A stretch of 44,868 nucleotides of DNA from NCBI GenBank assembly GCA_903995005.1, contig CAJEZV010000008.1, forward strand, positions 1 to 44,868. The letters run 5' to 3'. This document shows positions 17,808-30,193 of the stretch, piece by piece. Each line of letters starts with the position of its first letter. Position 1 is the first letter of the stretch. The notes under the pieces were generated by a model that did not search any database, had not been told where the DNA came from, and saw only the letters and a program-made list of their open reading frames with translations. The position numbers and the translations under genes are program-made. Source of the stretch: an uncultured beta proteobacterium (lineage in GTDB: Bacteria > Pseudomonadota > Gammaproteobacteria > Burkholderiales > Burkholderiaceae).

Positions 17808-19073
17808 ATGAGCTCTAATAATTCATCAAAACTCTTGCTAGGACCATCCCCTAAGCGCTTAACCCGTCAAGCAACTATTGCCTGGAAAAGTAACATCATT
17901 ACCGTAGGTGGTGACGCCCCCGTTCGCGTGCAATCCATGACTAATACCGATACGGCAGATGCAGTTGGTACGGCGATACAGATTAAAGAGTTGGCACGCG
18001 CTGGTTCCGAGATGGTGCGGATTACTGTCAATACACCAGAAGCCGCAGCAGCTGTTCCCTATATTCGTGAACAACTAGACAAGATGGATATCTTGGTGCC
18101 ATTGATTGGTGACTTTCATTACAACGGCCATACCTTATTAAACGATTTCCCTGACTGCGCTAAAGCACTCTCGAAGTACCGTATTAATCCTGGCAATGTG
18201 GGCAAGGGCGCTAAGCGTGATCCACAGTTTGCACAAATGATTGAAGCAGCTTGCAAATACGACAAGCCAATTCGCATTGGCGTGAACTGGGGCAGTTTGG
18301 ATCAAGATCTATTGGCATCCATTATGGATAGCAATGCCGCTTTAGCAGACCCGAAGACTGCACAAGAGGTCATGATCGAGGCTTTGATTCAGTCAGCATT
18401 ACAGTCAGCAGAAAAAGCGGTTGAGCTGGGTATGAACCCTAATCAAATTTTGTTGTCTTGCAAAGTCAGTAATGTGCAGGATTTAGTTGCTGTCTATCGT
18501 GATCTATCGAATCGCTCTGACTATCCACTGCACTTAGGTTTGACCGAAGCGGGTATGGGTAGCAAAGGTATTGTGTCTTCTACTGCAGCAATGGGTATTT
18601 TGTTGCAAGAAGGAATTGGCGATACGATTCGGGTTTCCTTAACGCCTGATCCAGGCGCTCCTCGTGAGAATGAGGTGATTGTTGCCCAAGAGATTTTACA
18701 AACCATGGGCTTGCGTAACTTCACGCCCATGGTGATTGCGTGTCCTGGCTGTGGTAGAACTACCAGCACCACTTTCCAAGAGTTAGCTGCTGATATTCAA
18801 TCGTATCTGCGCCAACAAATGCCTATTTGGAAGAAAACTCACCCAGGTGTTGAGAATATGAATGTGGCTGTGATGGGTTGTATTGTGAATGGCCCAGGCG
18901 AGAGCAAGCATGCCAATATTGGGATTTCTTTACCAGGGACGGGGGAGACACCAGCAGCCCCGGTATTTGTGGATGGCGTTAAAGTAAAAACATTGCGTGG
19001 TGAAAATATTGCGCAAGATTTTCAGGTCATCGTGGATGAATACGTGAAGCAGAATTACGCAGCAAAAGCCTAA
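17808..19073 (+). CDS. ispG: 4-hydroxy-3-methylbut-2-enyl diphosphate synthase (flavodoxin)
   Basis: Fe-S enzyme converting methylerythritol cyclodiphosphate to HMBPP in the non-mevalonate isoprenoid pathway. 421 residues with the TIM-barrel start [26 protein letters not shown], and the 4Fe-4S ligands in [10 protein letters not shown] and [17 protein letters not shown] lies upstream of ATG 17808. In relatives the gene follows pilF and rodZ; both are missing here, so it is directly behind rlmN and probably in one transcript with it and hisS. Confidence 0.97.
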   Translation: MSSNNSSKLLLGPSPKRLTRQATIAWKSNIITVGGDAPVRVQSMTNTDTADAVGTAIQIKELARAGSEMVRITVNTPEAAAAVPYIREQLDKMDILVPLIGDFHYNGHTLLNDFPDCAKALSKYRINPGNVGKGAKRDPQFAQMIEAACKYDKPIRIGVNWGSLDQDLLASIMDSNAALADPKTAQEVMIEALIQSALQSAEKAVELGMNPNQILLSCKVSNVQDLVAVYRDLSNRSDYPLHLGLTEAGMGSKGIVSSTAAMGILLQEGIGDTIRVSLTPDPGAPRENEVIVAQEILQTMGLRNFTPMVIACPGCGRTTSTTFQELAADIQSYLRQQMPIWKKTHPGVENMNVAVMGCIVNGPGESKHANIGISLPGTGETPAAPVFVDGVKVKTLRGENIAQDFQVIVDEYVKQNYAAKA

Positions 19074-19103
19074 TAGATCTAAATTAGTAGAACAAGAATA
19101 AAA

Positions 19104-20423
19104 ATGACTGATCAAACTAGTAAAACTAAAGCCCAAAAAATTAATGGCGTACGCGGCATGAATGATTTGCTGCCAGCCGATGCTGCGCAGTGGGCTCATC
19201 TTGATCATGTCCTGCGTGATTTAACACGTGCTTATGGTTATGAGTTCTTACGAACACCGATTGTTGAAGCAACGGCAGTATTTCAGCGTGGTATTGGGGA
19301 AGTGACCGATATTGTTGAAAAAGAAATGTATTCCTTTGAGGATCGTTTAAATGGTGAGCAACTCACTTTGCGTCCCGAAGGCACCGCTGCATTAGTGCGT
19401 TCTGTGATTGAAAATAATTTGCTATACGAAGGACCTAAGCGTCTTTGGTATACCGGCCCAATGTTTCGTCATGAGCGCCCACAGCGTGGCCGCTATCGCC
19501 AGTTCCACCAGTTTGGTGTTGAAGCTTTAGGTTTTGCTGGTCCTGATATCGATGCAGAAATCATTCTCATGGGACAACGTCTTTGGGATGAGCTGGGTCT
19601 CAAAGGTGTGCATTTGGAGATTAACTCTCTAGGGCAGGCTAATGAGCGTGCAGAGCATCGCGCTGCGCTGGTAACTTACTTTGAGAAAAATAAGTCACAA
19701 CTAGATGAAGACTCACAGCGTCGTCTGATGAGTAATCCTTTGCGTATTTTGGATTCTAAAAATCCAGAGATGCAGGCGTTGATTGAGGGTGCACCAAAGT
19801 TATTGGATTTCTTGGGCGAAGAATCTCTTGCACATTTCAACGCAGTTCAGGCGTTAATCAAAGCCAACAATATTCCTTGCAAGATTAATCCGCGCCTAGT
19901 ACGTGGCTTGGATTATTACAACCTCACTGTATTTGAGTGGGTCACAGATGAGTTGGGCGCGCAAGGTACGATTGCCGGCGGCGGTCGTTATGATCCACTC
20001 ATTGAGCGCATGGGTGGTAAGGCTGCTCCTGCGTGTGGTTGGGCAATGGGAATGGAGCGTGTTTTAGAACTCATGAAAGTCTCTGGATCGTTGCCAGAGG
20101 CGCAATCCCAATGCGATATCTTTGTCTTACATCAAGGTGGTGAAACGTTAACTGCTGCCATGATCATTTCCGAGCGCCTCCGTAGTGCTGGTATTGATAC
20201 CATTCTTTTCTGTCCACCAGATGGCCAATCAGCCAGCTTTAAGTCACAAATGAAGAAGGCCGATGCTAGTGGAGCAGCTTTTGCAGTCATTATTGGCCCA
20301 GACGAATTAGCCAAGAATGAGGCTCAGATCAAAGACTTGCGTGCTAGCGGCGAGCAAAAGGCCGTTCCTCTCGATGGGGTACTAGAGGCCGTAATTGATG
20401 CCTTGGTGGGCGCCTCCGAATAG
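19104..20423 (+). CDS. hisS: Histidine--tRNA ligase
   Basis: Class II aminoacyl-tRNA synthetase, 439 residues. Motif 1 region at [10 protein letters not shown]; motif 2 at [24 protein letters not shown]; HisA motif [15 protein letters not shown]; motif 3 [29 protein letters not shown]; then a C-terminal anticodon-binding domain from about residue 340. It lies 30 bases after ispG. The window also encodes hisZ, a paralogue of the catalytic domain, at 27600-28760. Confidence 0.98.
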   Translation: MTDQTSKTKAQKINGVRGMNDLLPADAAQWAHLDHVLRDLTRAYGYEFLRTPIVEATAVFQRGIGEVTDIVEKEMYSFEDRLNGEQLTLRPEGTAALVRSVIENNLLYEGPKRLWYTGPMFRHERPQRGRYRQFHQFGVEALGFAGPDIDAEIILMGQRLWDELGLKGVHLEINSLGQANERAEHRAALVTYFEKNKSQLDEDSQRRLMSNPLRILDSKNPEMQALIEGAPKLLDFLGEESLAHFNAVQALIKANNIPCKINPRLVRGLDYYNLTVFEWVTDELGAQGTIAGGGRYDPLIERMGGKAAPACGWAMGMERVLELMKVSGSLPEAQSQCDIFVLHQGGETLTAAMIISERLRSAGIDTILFCPPDGQSASFKSQMKKADASGAAFAVIIGPDELAKNEAQIKDLRASGEQKAVPLDGVLEAVIDALVGASE

Positions 20424-20483
20424 AATGAGTCTATTGATTGCATTTAATAGCAATAAAACCCTTATTAATTAGCTTGGATTCAC

Positions 20484-21143
20484 ATGCCTTTAGATCTAGA
20501 AGAACAAGAACAGTTAGACCAATTTAAAGCATTTTGGCAAAAGTACCGTAATTTGATTACTGGTGTTCTGACAGTTGTCTTGTTTACCTATGCTGCATAT
20601 AGTGGTTATGGATGGTGGCGCAATAACCAAGCTTTGGAAGCTTCCAAGCTTTACGAAACGATGGTGAGTGCTATTGCCAAGGGCGACAAGGAGCAGACCT
20701 TACGTGCTGCTGATGATTTGCAAAAAGACTTTGCTCGCACACCCTATGCAGCGATGTCGAGTTTGATTGCTGCACGGATTGCATCTGATGCGGGTGATAG
20801 TGCAAAAGCGCTTGATTACTTACGTTGGGCTGCAAAGAATGCATCGAATGATGGTTACTTAGCTTTAGGAAAATTACGCCTAGTAGCTCAGCTTATTGAG
20901 CAGGGTAGTGAAAAAGATTTCGCTGAAGCTGATCAAATTCTTAAGGAAAGTCCAATTACTGGCTTTGAAGCTTTGTGGCTAGAGCGACGTGGCGACTGGT
21001 ATTTGGCGCAGAAGAAAAATGCTGATGCTAAAAAAAGCTACGAAGATGCATGGAAAAAATTAGACCAAGCTAAAGAATTCCCAGAAGAAGCGCGCCGCCT
21101 CTTGAGGGTGAAGCTCGATGCCGTTGGAGGAGTGGCTAAGTGA
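20484..21143 (+). CDS. yfgM: YfgM-like tetratricopeptide membrane protein
   Basis: Single-pass inner-membrane protein with a periplasmic TPR-like domain; in E. coli YfgM is an ancillary subunit of the SecYEG translocon with PpiD. 219 residues: acidic N-terminus (LDLEEQEQLDQFKAFWQKY), one helix at about 24-44, then helical repeats rich in Ala/Leu/Lys with AKKSYEDAWKKLDQA near the end. The position between hisS and bamB is conserved across proteobacteria and supports the call. TGATG/GTGATG overlap couples it to bamB. Confidence 0.9.
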   Translation: MPLDLEEQEQLDQFKAFWQKYRNLITGVLTVVLFTYAAYSGYGWWRNNQALEASKLYETMVSAIAKGDKEQTLRAADDLQKDFARTPYAAMSSLIAARIASDAGDSAKALDYLRWAAKNASNDGYLALGKLRLVAQLIEQGSEKDFAEADQILKESPITGFEALWLERRGDWYLAQKKNADAKKSYEDAWKKLDQAKEFPEEARRLLRVKLDAVGGVAK

Positions 21144-22309
21144 TGACTGTAAAGATCAACGCTATGAAACGTCTACTAAGACTTGCTAGCACCACTATCC
21201 TTGTGGGTGTAGTCGCGACAGCATTGATTGCGTGTTCTGGCAGTTCTCGCGTCCGCAAGCCTTCTGAGTTAGCGGTGGTGACCAATCAGTTTGATATGCA
21301 ACAGGTATGGTCAACAAGCGTTGGCTCTTCTGAAGGCTTTAATTTTCATCCAATAGTGGCTGGTGATGCAGTGTATGCAGCTTCACATCGCGGTAACTTG
21401 GCAAAGATTGATTTGGCTACTGGTAATAAGGTTTGGGAGGCTTCTGTTCCGGAGCGCTTATCAATTGGTCCCGGATCTGATGGTCGTACCACGGTTGCTG
21501 TGAGTACCCGTGGCACCGTCTATGCTTATGACGATGCTGGCAAGCAGATTTGGAAAGTCAGTGTTAGTAGTGAAGTCTTGAGCGAGCCTATTGTTGCTGG
21601 TGGAGTGGTGATTGTGCGAGCGCTCGATAATCGTTTTATTGGTTTGGATGCGCAAACGGGTGTACGCAAGTGGATTTATCAGCGTCAACAATCCGCTTTG
21701 TCGCTACGCGTTGGTTACGGCATGCTGGCAATTGGCAATGAAGTGATTGTGACCGGCTTTGCTGGTGGACGCTTTGGCATGATTGCAATCGCGAATGGTG
21801 GTTTAGTTTGGGAAACCCCTGTGTCGTTTCCAAAAGGCTTCTCGGAAATCGAGCGCTTAAATGATGTGACTGCTAAACCTAGTATGGAGGGTGACATTAT
21901 TTGTGCAGTCTCTTACCAGGGTCGCATTGGCTGTGGTCAGGCACGTACCGGAAACCTCTTATGGTTTAAAGATTACTCAAGCTATACCGGCACCTCTCAA
22001 AGTACTGAGATGGTTTTCTCGGCTAATGAAAAATCCCATGTGACTGCATTTGCTACTAAAGACGGTACACAAGTTTGGGAAAATACCCAGCTCACATTCC
22101 GTGATTTAGGTGAGTCCTTGGCAGTTGGTAAAGTTCTACTCATGGGTGATGCACAGGGTTATGTGCATGCACTCGCACAGGCGAATGGCGAGATGGTTGC
22201 GCGTATTCGTCACGACAGCAATCCAATCTCTGCCGCACCAATTGCAGTGGGCGGACTCATCTTGATTCAATCTCAGGGTGGAAAAATCACGGCGTATAGT
22301 CCCAAATGA
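21140..22309 (+). CDS. bamB: Outer-membrane protein assembly factor BamB
   Basis: Lipoprotein subunit of the BAM complex that inserts beta-barrel proteins. Signal sequence with lipobox LIAC, lipidated Cys at about residue 32, then an eight-bladed PQQ-like beta-propeller: repeats such as [46 protein letters not shown] and [15 protein letters not shown] are visible. Start may be GTG 21140 or ATG 21143 (the latter giving TGATG with the yfgM stop); GGAGGAG at 21126-21132 serves both. Its own stop overlaps the ATG of der (ATGA). Confidence 0.96.
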   Translation: MMTVKINAMKRLLRLASTTILVGVVATALIACSGSSRVRKPSELAVVTNQFDMQQVWSTSVGSSEGFNFHPIVAGDAVYAASHRGNLAKIDLATGNKVWEASVPERLSIGPGSDGRTTVAVSTRGTVYAYDDAGKQIWKVSVSSEVLSEPIVAGGVVIVRALDNRFIGLDAQTGVRKWIYQRQQSALSLRVGYGMLAIGNEVIVTGFAGGRFGMIAIANGGLVWETPVSFPKGFSEIERLNDVTAKPSMEGDIICAVSYQGRIGCGQARTGNLLWFKDYSSYTGTSQSTEMVFSANEKSHVTAFATKDGTQVWENTQLTFRDLGESLAVGKVLLMGDAQGYVHALAQANGEMVARIRHDSNPISAAPIAVGGLILIQSQGGKITAYSPK

Positions 22310-23670
22310 ATCCAGTCATCACTATTGTCGGCCGCCCCAATGTGGGGAAGTCGACACTTTTTAACCGTCTAACACGTTCGCGCGATGCCTTAGTAGCGGA
22401 TTTTTCAGGGCTCACAAGGGATCGCCACTATGGCAAAGGCCGTATCGGTGAACGCGCATTTATTTGTGTCGACACCGGTGGCTTTGAGCCTGTTGCCAAG
22501 ACCGGCATTGTTGCTGAGATGGCAAAGCAGACTAAGCAAGCTGTAGCTGAATCTGACATTGTGATCTTCTTGGTAGATGGTCGCCTGGGTATGGCACCAC
22601 AAGACCGTGTCATCGCAGACTTCTTACGTAAGACCGGTCGTCCAATCATTCTGGCGGTTAATAAAACCGAAGGTATGCAGGCCGGTGTTGTGACTGCAGA
22701 CTTTCATGAGCTTGGCTTAGGTGAGCCATTTCCAATCTCTTCTGCCCATGGCGATGGTGTTCGCGGATTAATCGATGACGCCTTAGATTCTTTGGGTATT
22801 GCTGAGCCAGATGAAGAGGAATTGGCAAACGATCCAAATCGCCCAATGAAGATTGCGGTAGTAGGTCGACCAAACGTTGGTAAATCCACTTTGATTAATA
22901 AGTTGATCGGTGAAGAGCGGGTGATTGCATTTGATATGCCTGGGACAACTCGTGATGCGATTGAAGTGCCTTTTGAGCGCAATGGCAAACCTTATATATT
23001 GGTTGATACAGCTGGCCTTCGCCGTCGTGGCAAAGTATTTGAGGCAATTGAAAAGTTCTCAGTGGTTAAAACATTGCAAGCGATTGCAGACTGTAATGTG
23101 GTGATTCTGATGCTCGATGCACAGCAAGATATTTCAGAGCAAGATGCGCATATTGCAGGATTTATCGTTGAAGCAGGTCGTGCACTGGTCGTTGCTGTGA
23201 ATAAATGGGATGGTATTGACTCCTACGTTAAAGAACGCGCGCGTTTAGAGATCGCGCAGAAATTACGTTTCTTAGATTTTGCAAACGTACATCCGATCTC
23301 GGCGAAAAAAGGTACGGGCCTCAAAGAGTTGTTTAAGGATGTGGACGCTGCCTATGCAGCCGCAATGGCCAAATTGCCAACCCCACGTTTGACTCGCATC
23401 TTGCAAGAAGCTATTGAGCATCAACAACCCAAACGGGTTGGTATGGGTCGTCCGAAATTACGTTATGCACACCAAGGAGGCATGAATCCCCCAATCGTGG
23501 TTATTCATGGAACATCATTGAGTGGCGTAACCGATAGTTATAAGCGTTACCTTGAAGGGCGCTTTAGGGATGTATTCAAGCTGCGGGGAACCCCCTTAAG
23601 GATTCAGATGAACACAGCTAAAAACCCCTATGTGGATGCGGATAAAGGTAAAAAAGGTAAAAAGCGCTAA
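22306..23670 (+). CDS. der: Ribosome biogenesis GTPase Der (EngA)
   Basis: Essential 50S-assembly GTPase with two tandem G domains and a C-terminal KH-like domain, 454 residues. G1 of the first domain is [12 protein letters not shown] (residues 8-19), with G3 DTGG and G4 NKTE; the second domain repeats [12 protein letters not shown] near residue 187 with DTAG and NKWD. The C-terminal end is Lys-rich. Coupled to bamB by a four-base overlap. Confidence 0.98.
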   Translation: MNPVITIVGRPNVGKSTLFNRLTRSRDALVADFSGLTRDRHYGKGRIGERAFICVDTGGFEPVAKTGIVAEMAKQTKQAVAESDIVIFLVDGRLGMAPQDRVIADFLRKTGRPIILAVNKTEGMQAGVVTADFHELGLGEPFPISSAHGDGVRGLIDDALDSLGIAEPDEEELANDPNRPMKIAVVGRPNVGKSTLINKLIGEERVIAFDMPGTTRDAIEVPFERNGKPYILVDTAGLRRRGKVFEAIEKFSVVKTLQAIADCNVVILMLDAQQDISEQDAHIAGFIVEAGRALVVAVNKWDGIDSYVKERARLEIAQKLRFLDFANVHPISAKKGTGLKELFKDVDAAYAAAMAKLPTPRLTRILQEAIEHQQPKRVGMGRPKLRYAHQGGMNPPIVVIHGTSLSGVTDSYKRYLEGRFRDVFKLRGTPLRIQMNTAKNPYVDADKGKKGKKR

Positions 23671-23688
23671 ATTTGGACTTGATTTTTT

Positions 23689-23694
23689 TATAAT
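23689..23694 (+). promoter_or_regulatory. Possible -10 box for hfq
   Basis: TATAAT in an AT-rich stretch just after der, 99 bases upstream of hfq; no recognisable -35 at proper spacing. The leader between it and hfq is AT-rich without strong structure. Confidence 0.3.
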
Positions 23695-23792
23695 TAAGCT
23701 CAATATAGAAGGCTCGGTAAGGTTAATTCGTAAAAGTAATATTTCATTAAAAAAGCAAGACTCCCTAATTAAAAAAACCAATAAGGAGCAGT

Positions 23793-24032
23793 ATGAACAA
23801 CAAAATTCAACTACTTCAGGATCCATTTCTCAATGCCCTGCGTAAAGAGCACATTCCTGTGTCGATCTATCTCGTCAATGGCATTAAGTTACAGGGCAAT
23901 ATTGAATCCTTTGATCAATATGTTGTACTACTACGCAACACAGTTACACAGATGGTTTACAAACATGCAATCTCGACGATCGTTCCTGCTCGTGCGATTG
24001 ATTTCCGCATAGAAGAAGCTAGCCCTGTATAA
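23793..24032 (+). CDS. hfq: RNA chaperone Hfq
   Basis: Hexameric Sm-like RNA chaperone for small-RNA regulation. 79 residues: Sm1 [25 protein letters not shown] and Sm2 [11 protein letters not shown], with Gln8, Phe (Q-x-x-F), and the KH motif (YKHAIST) intact. AAGGAG precedes the ATG. The C-terminal tail after the Sm core is short, ten or so residues, so the long disordered tail of enteric Hfq is missing. The 3' end probably overlaps the real start of hflX (see that entry). Confidence 0.98.
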   Translation: MNNKIQLLQDPFLNALRKEHIPVSIYLVNGIKLQGNIESFDQYVVLLRNTVTQMVYKHAISTIVPARAIDFRIEEASPV

Positions 24033-25266
24033 AACTGGAGTAGATGCGGCGCGCGCCGTCCTCGTTGGTGTTGATACGGGGCGCGAAGATTTTGCAGACA
24101 GCATGGCCGAACTCAGTCTGTTGGCTGATAGTGCTGGTTCAATACCTACAGCTAGTGTGATTGCCCGCAAAGGCAGAACTGATCCTGCTTTATTTATTGG
24201 ATCCGGTAAAGCCAATGAACTTAAGCGTGTTATGGACGAACAGAACGCAGAGCTAGCGATCTTTAATCATCCACTTTCTCCAACACAGCAACGCAACCTA
24301 GAGCGTCATCTCGATCATCATGTGATGGATCGCACAGGTTTAATTTTGGATATCTTTAGTCAAAGAGCGCAAAGTCATATTGGTAAGACGCAAGTTGAGT
24401 TAGCGCATGTGCGTTATCGCATGTCTCGTTTAGTGCGCGCTTGGAGCCACTTAGAGCGTCAACGAGGTGGTATTGGTGTGCGTGGTGGACCAGGCGAAAC
24501 TCAGATGGAGTTGGATCGCCGCATGCTAGCAACAAAAGCAAAGCGTTTAGAAAATGAACTCGAGAAGCTCCAGCGTCAACAAAGAACCCAGAGGAGGGCG
24601 CGCAATCGTAAAGATGTCTTTTCGGTATCTTTGGTGGGATATACCAATGCTGGCAAGTCGACTTTATTTAATGCCCTTACAAAAGCAGGGACTTATGCAG
24701 CCGACCAGCTTTTTGCTACCTTAGATACCACCTCCAGAAAGGTGCATTTGGAGGGGGTGGGCTCTATTGTAGTTTCGGATACCGTCGGATTTATCCGAGA
24801 TTTGCCTCACCAGCTAGTCGAGGCCTTTAGGGCTACTTTGGATGAAACCATCCATGCCGACCTGATTTTGCATGTAATTGATGCCTGTAGCCCAGTTGCC
24901 AGGGAGCAAAAGGCTGAAGTTGAGGCGGTTTTGGAGGAAATTGGGGCTGATGAGATTCCCAGGATTGAGGTAATGAACAAGATAGACCAGATGCCCCAAA
25001 CCTTTGCCCGTGGAGCGGTTTTAGAGCGGGATGGCTTAGGCTTTCCAAGTCAGGTTTTCCTATCGGCCAGGACGGGCGTGGGTCTTGATTTACTCCGCTC
25101 GGCCCTGGCTGAATGCTCTCAAATGACTGATAGAATAAGGGTCGAACACAACCGTGCCAAGAAGCAATTGGCCCCGGATGAGTTTTTAGAACCATTACCC
25201 GAACGACCAGAAACTTCTGAATTTAATTCGATTCCAAACCGAGGCTACTTTTCAAATGATGCGTAA
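24025..25266 (+). CDS. hflX: GTPase HflX (start codon non-standard or upstream of first ATG)
   Basis: Ribosome-associated GTPase that splits stalled 70S ribosomes. The G domain has [25 protein letters not shown] and NKID; the N-terminal HflX domain includes [24 protein letters not shown] and [10 protein letters not shown], and a coiled segment with [13 protein letters not shown] follows. The first ATG is at 24103, yet the 26 codons before it in frame encode [17 protein letters not shown], which aligns with the conserved first strand and helix of HflX. That region has no ATG, GTG or TTG; the only near-standard start is CTG at 24025, inside the last codons of hfq, and an in-frame TAG lies at 24010. 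I therefore extend to 24025 but the exact start is unresolved. If 24103 is used the protein loses its first structural element. Confidence 0.85.
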   Translation: MYKTGVDAARAVLVGVDTGREDFADSMAELSLLADSAGSIPTASVIARKGRTDPALFIGSGKANELKRVMDEQNAELAIFNHPLSPTQQRNLERHLDHHVMDRTGLILDIFSQRAQSHIGKTQVELAHVRYRMSRLVRAWSHLERQRGGIGVRGGPGETQMELDRRMLATKAKRLENELEKLQRQQRTQRRARNRKDVFSVSLVGYTNAGKSTLFNALTKAGTYAADQLFATLDTTSRKVHLEGVGSIVVSDTVGFIRDLPHQLVEAFRATLDETIHADLILHVIDACSPVAREQKAEVEAVLEEIGADEIPRIEVMNKIDQMPQTFARGAVLERDGLGFPSQVFLSARTGVGLDLLRSALAECSQMTDRIRVEHNRAKKQLAPDEFLEPLPERPETSEFNSIPNRGYFSNDA

Positions 25267-26713
25267 ATTTCTAGGCCTCTTTTCGGTCAATGATCCAGGT
25301 TGGGGCAACAGTCACAACAGCGGATCTAAAGATGCTAAAGATGGGCAGGGCGGCGATCAAGCTCCAAAAGTAGAGCCAGATACCAATAAGCCAACTGAAA
25401 CTCCACCAACAAATTCGCCCAATAAGCCATCTGGTCCTCCGGATTTGGACGAACTCTGGCGCGATTTCAATGACAGAATTGCTGGCATATTTGGCGGCAA
25501 GAAAAGGCCAGGCGCTGGAACAAGTAAGCCAAGCAATAAGCCAGGTAGCAGTGATATTCCTCCGCCATCACAGCGCGGTGGAGGTGGGAACGGTGGCATG
25601 AGTGCGCCAAACTTTAATTTCACCAATCCATTTGGCTCCAAGGCTAGCATCCTCATTAGCGCTGCAGCCGTATTCTTCATTTGGGTTTGTAGTGGCTTTT
25701 TTATTATTCAAGAAGGCCAAGCTGGTGTCATCCTGACGTTTGGTAAATATGATTACACCGCTAAGCCAGGTATTAACTGGCGTATGCCTTGGCCAATTCA
25801 GGCGGAAGAAACAGTTAATCTTTCTGGTGTTCGTTCAGTTGAAGTTGGCCGCCCGGTATTAATTAAGGCTACCAATCAAAAAGATTCTTCTATGCTCACA
25901 GAAGATGAAAACATCATCGACGTGCGCTTTGCTGTGCAGTATCGCCTTAAAGATCCAACGGATTACCTCTTTAACAATCGTGATCCAGATGCCACAGTAG
26001 TGCAAGCTGCTGAAACTGCCGTTCGTGAAATCGTAGCGCGTAGCAAGATGGATACCGTGCTCTATGAAGGGCGTGAAAAGATTGGTATTGATTTAGCAAA
26101 CTCCATTCAGAAAATTCTCGATAGCTACAAGAGCGGTATTTACGTCACGAGTGTGACAGTGCAAAACGTTCAACCGCCTGAGCAAGTGCAGGCTGCATTT
26201 GATGATGCGGTGAAGGCTGGTCAAGATCAAGAGCGTCTTAAGAGCGAAGGTCAAGCTTATGCCAATGACATTATTCCTCGTGCTAAAGGAACTGCAGCTC
26301 GCTTGATTCAGGAGGCTGAGGGCTATAAGGCGAGGGTGGTGGCTACTGCAGAAGGTGACGCTACTCGCTTTAAACAAATTTTGGTTGAGTATTCCAAGGC
26401 GCCGCAAGTCACCCGCGATCGTATGTACATTGATAGCATGCGCGAAATGTATAACAACGTCACTAAGATTTTGGTAGACACGACTAAGAGCAATAGCCTC
26501 CTCTATTTACCCCTCGATAAGATTGTTGCTCAAGTCAGTGCTGAGAGTGCACAAGCTGCTAGCTCTCAAGTAACCCAATCTGGTACATCAACTCCAACTG
26601 GAAGCGTGACAGTAGGAGGTGCAACAGGTATCAACAATCCAGTGCAGTCAACAGGAAGCTCCGCTGATAAGCGCGATGGGCTTCGCAGTCGTGATCGGGA
26701 GTCTAGACAATGA
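25256..26713 (+). CDS. hflK: FtsH protease regulator HflK
   Basis: SPFH/prohibitin-family membrane protein that forms a large complex with HflC around FtsH. 485 residues: a long Gly/Pro/Asn/Lys-rich cytoplasmic N-terminus (about 1-115), one transmembrane helix (about 130-152, AAAVFFIWVCSGFFI), an SPFH domain starting QEGQAGVILTFGKYD, a coiled coil with AKGTAARLIQEAEGYKARVVATAEGD, and a Ser/Thr/Gly-rich tail. ATG 25256 (or 25259) overlaps the hflX stop by 8-11 bases. ATGA couples it to hflC. Confidence 0.96.
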   Translation: MMRKFLGLFSVNDPGWGNSHNSGSKDAKDGQGGDQAPKVEPDTNKPTETPPTNSPNKPSGPPDLDELWRDFNDRIAGIFGGKKRPGAGTSKPSNKPGSSDIPPPSQRGGGGNGGMSAPNFNFTNPFGSKASILISAAAVFFIWVCSGFFIIQEGQAGVILTFGKYDYTAKPGINWRMPWPIQAEETVNLSGVRSVEVGRPVLIKATNQKDSSMLTEDENIIDVRFAVQYRLKDPTDYLFNNRDPDATVVQAAETAVREIVARSKMDTVLYEGREKIGIDLANSIQKILDSYKSGIYVTSVTVQNVQPPEQVQAAFDDAVKAGQDQERLKSEGQAYANDIIPRAKGTAARLIQEAEGYKARVVATAEGDATRFKQILVEYSKAPQVTRDRMYIDSMREMYNNVTKILVDTTKSNSLLYLPLDKIVAQVSAESAQAASSQVTQSGTSTPTGSVTVGGATGINNPVQSTGSSADKRDGLRSRDRESRQ

Positions 26714-27579
26714 ACGCAAATCGCTTAATTGCTGCAGGCATTGCTTTTATTGCCTTGATGTATGTGCTGTCTTCCAGCATCTTTATTGTTGATCAACGTA
26801 AATTTGCAGTGGTGTTTTCATTTGGTCAGATCGTACGCGTCATTGAAGAGCCCGGTTTGCGTGTGAAGCTACCCGCGCCATTTGAGAGCGTGCGCTTTTT
26901 TGATCGTCGTATTTTGACCATTGATAACCCAGAAGCAGAGCGCTTTATTACTGCTGAGAAGAAGAATCTCCTAGTGGATTCTTATGTGAAATGGCGTATT
27001 GTTGATCCTCGCAAGTTCTTTATCAGCTTTAAGGGTGATGAGCGCTTAGCGCAAGATCGCCTGACACAATTGGTTCGCTCCGCTTTGAATGAAGAGTTCA
27101 CTAAGCGAACTGTCCGTGAGTTAATTTCAGATCAGCGCGAAGAGGTGATGCAAGGTATTCGTAAGAAAGTGGCTGATGATGCGTCTGATATCGGTGTGGA
27201 AATTGTGGATGTGCGTCTCAAGCGTGTTGATCTCTTAGCTGAGATTAGCGATTCTGTGTATCGCCGTATGGAAGCAGAGCGCAAACGGGTAGCCAATGAA
27301 TTGCGCTCAACCGGCGCTGCTGAGTCTGACAAGATTCGTGCAAATGCAGAGCGTCAACGCGACACGATTTTGGCCGAAGCTTATCGTGATGCACAAAAGA
27401 TTAAAGGTTCAGGGGATGCTAAGGCAACCGCTTTATATGCAGAGGCATTTGGACGTGATGCTCAGTTTGCTCAGTTCTATCAAAGCTTAGAAGCCTACCG
27501 TAGCTCTTTCAAGGATAAGAAAGACATCATGGTGGTTGAGCCTAATGGCGAGTTCTTTAAGTTCCTGCACAAAAAATAA
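26710..27579 (+). CDS. hflC: FtsH protease regulator HflC
   Basis: Partner of HflK in the FtsH-modulating complex. 289 residues: transmembrane helix at the N-terminus (AAGIAFIALMYVLSSSIFIV), SPFH domain from DQRKFAVVFSFGQIVRVIEEPGL, coiled-coil region with MEAERKRVANELRSTGAAESDKIRA, and the conserved end QSLEAYRSSF...DIMVVEPNGEFFKFL. Overlaps hflK by four bases. Confidence 0.97.
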   Translation: MNANRLIAAGIAFIALMYVLSSSIFIVDQRKFAVVFSFGQIVRVIEEPGLRVKLPAPFESVRFFDRRILTIDNPEAERFITAEKKNLLVDSYVKWRIVDPRKFFISFKGDERLAQDRLTQLVRSALNEEFTKRTVRELISDQREEVMQGIRKKVADDASDIGVEIVDVRLKRVDLLAEISDSVYRRMEAERKRVANELRSTGAAESDKIRANAERQRDTILAEAYRDAQKIKGSGDAKATALYAEAFGRDAQFAQFYQSLEAYRSSFKDKKDIMVVEPNGEFFKFLHKK

Positions 27580-27599
27580 GAAAGTAAATTCTCCAGATC

Positions 27600-30141
<2,542 letters not shown>

Positions 30142-30154
30142 TAAAAATAACTGA

Positions 30155-30182
30155 TTCAACCCATTTTTAACTTTTGTATAAG
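30155..30182 (+). promoter_or_regulatory. Candidate promoter of glcB
   Basis: TTCAAC (30155-30160), 16-base AT-rich spacer, TATAAG (30177-30182), twelve bases before the ATG. If used, the transcript would be nearly leaderless, and no strong Shine-Dalgarno is seen before the ATG. Confidence 0.35.
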
Positions 30183-30193
30183 AAATAAATAAC

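Noticed and set aside
24044-24046. ATG close to GGAG as an alternative hflX start
   Set aside because: It is in a different frame from hflX, reaches a stop after about 38 codons, and GGAG is too close (three bases) to the ATG.
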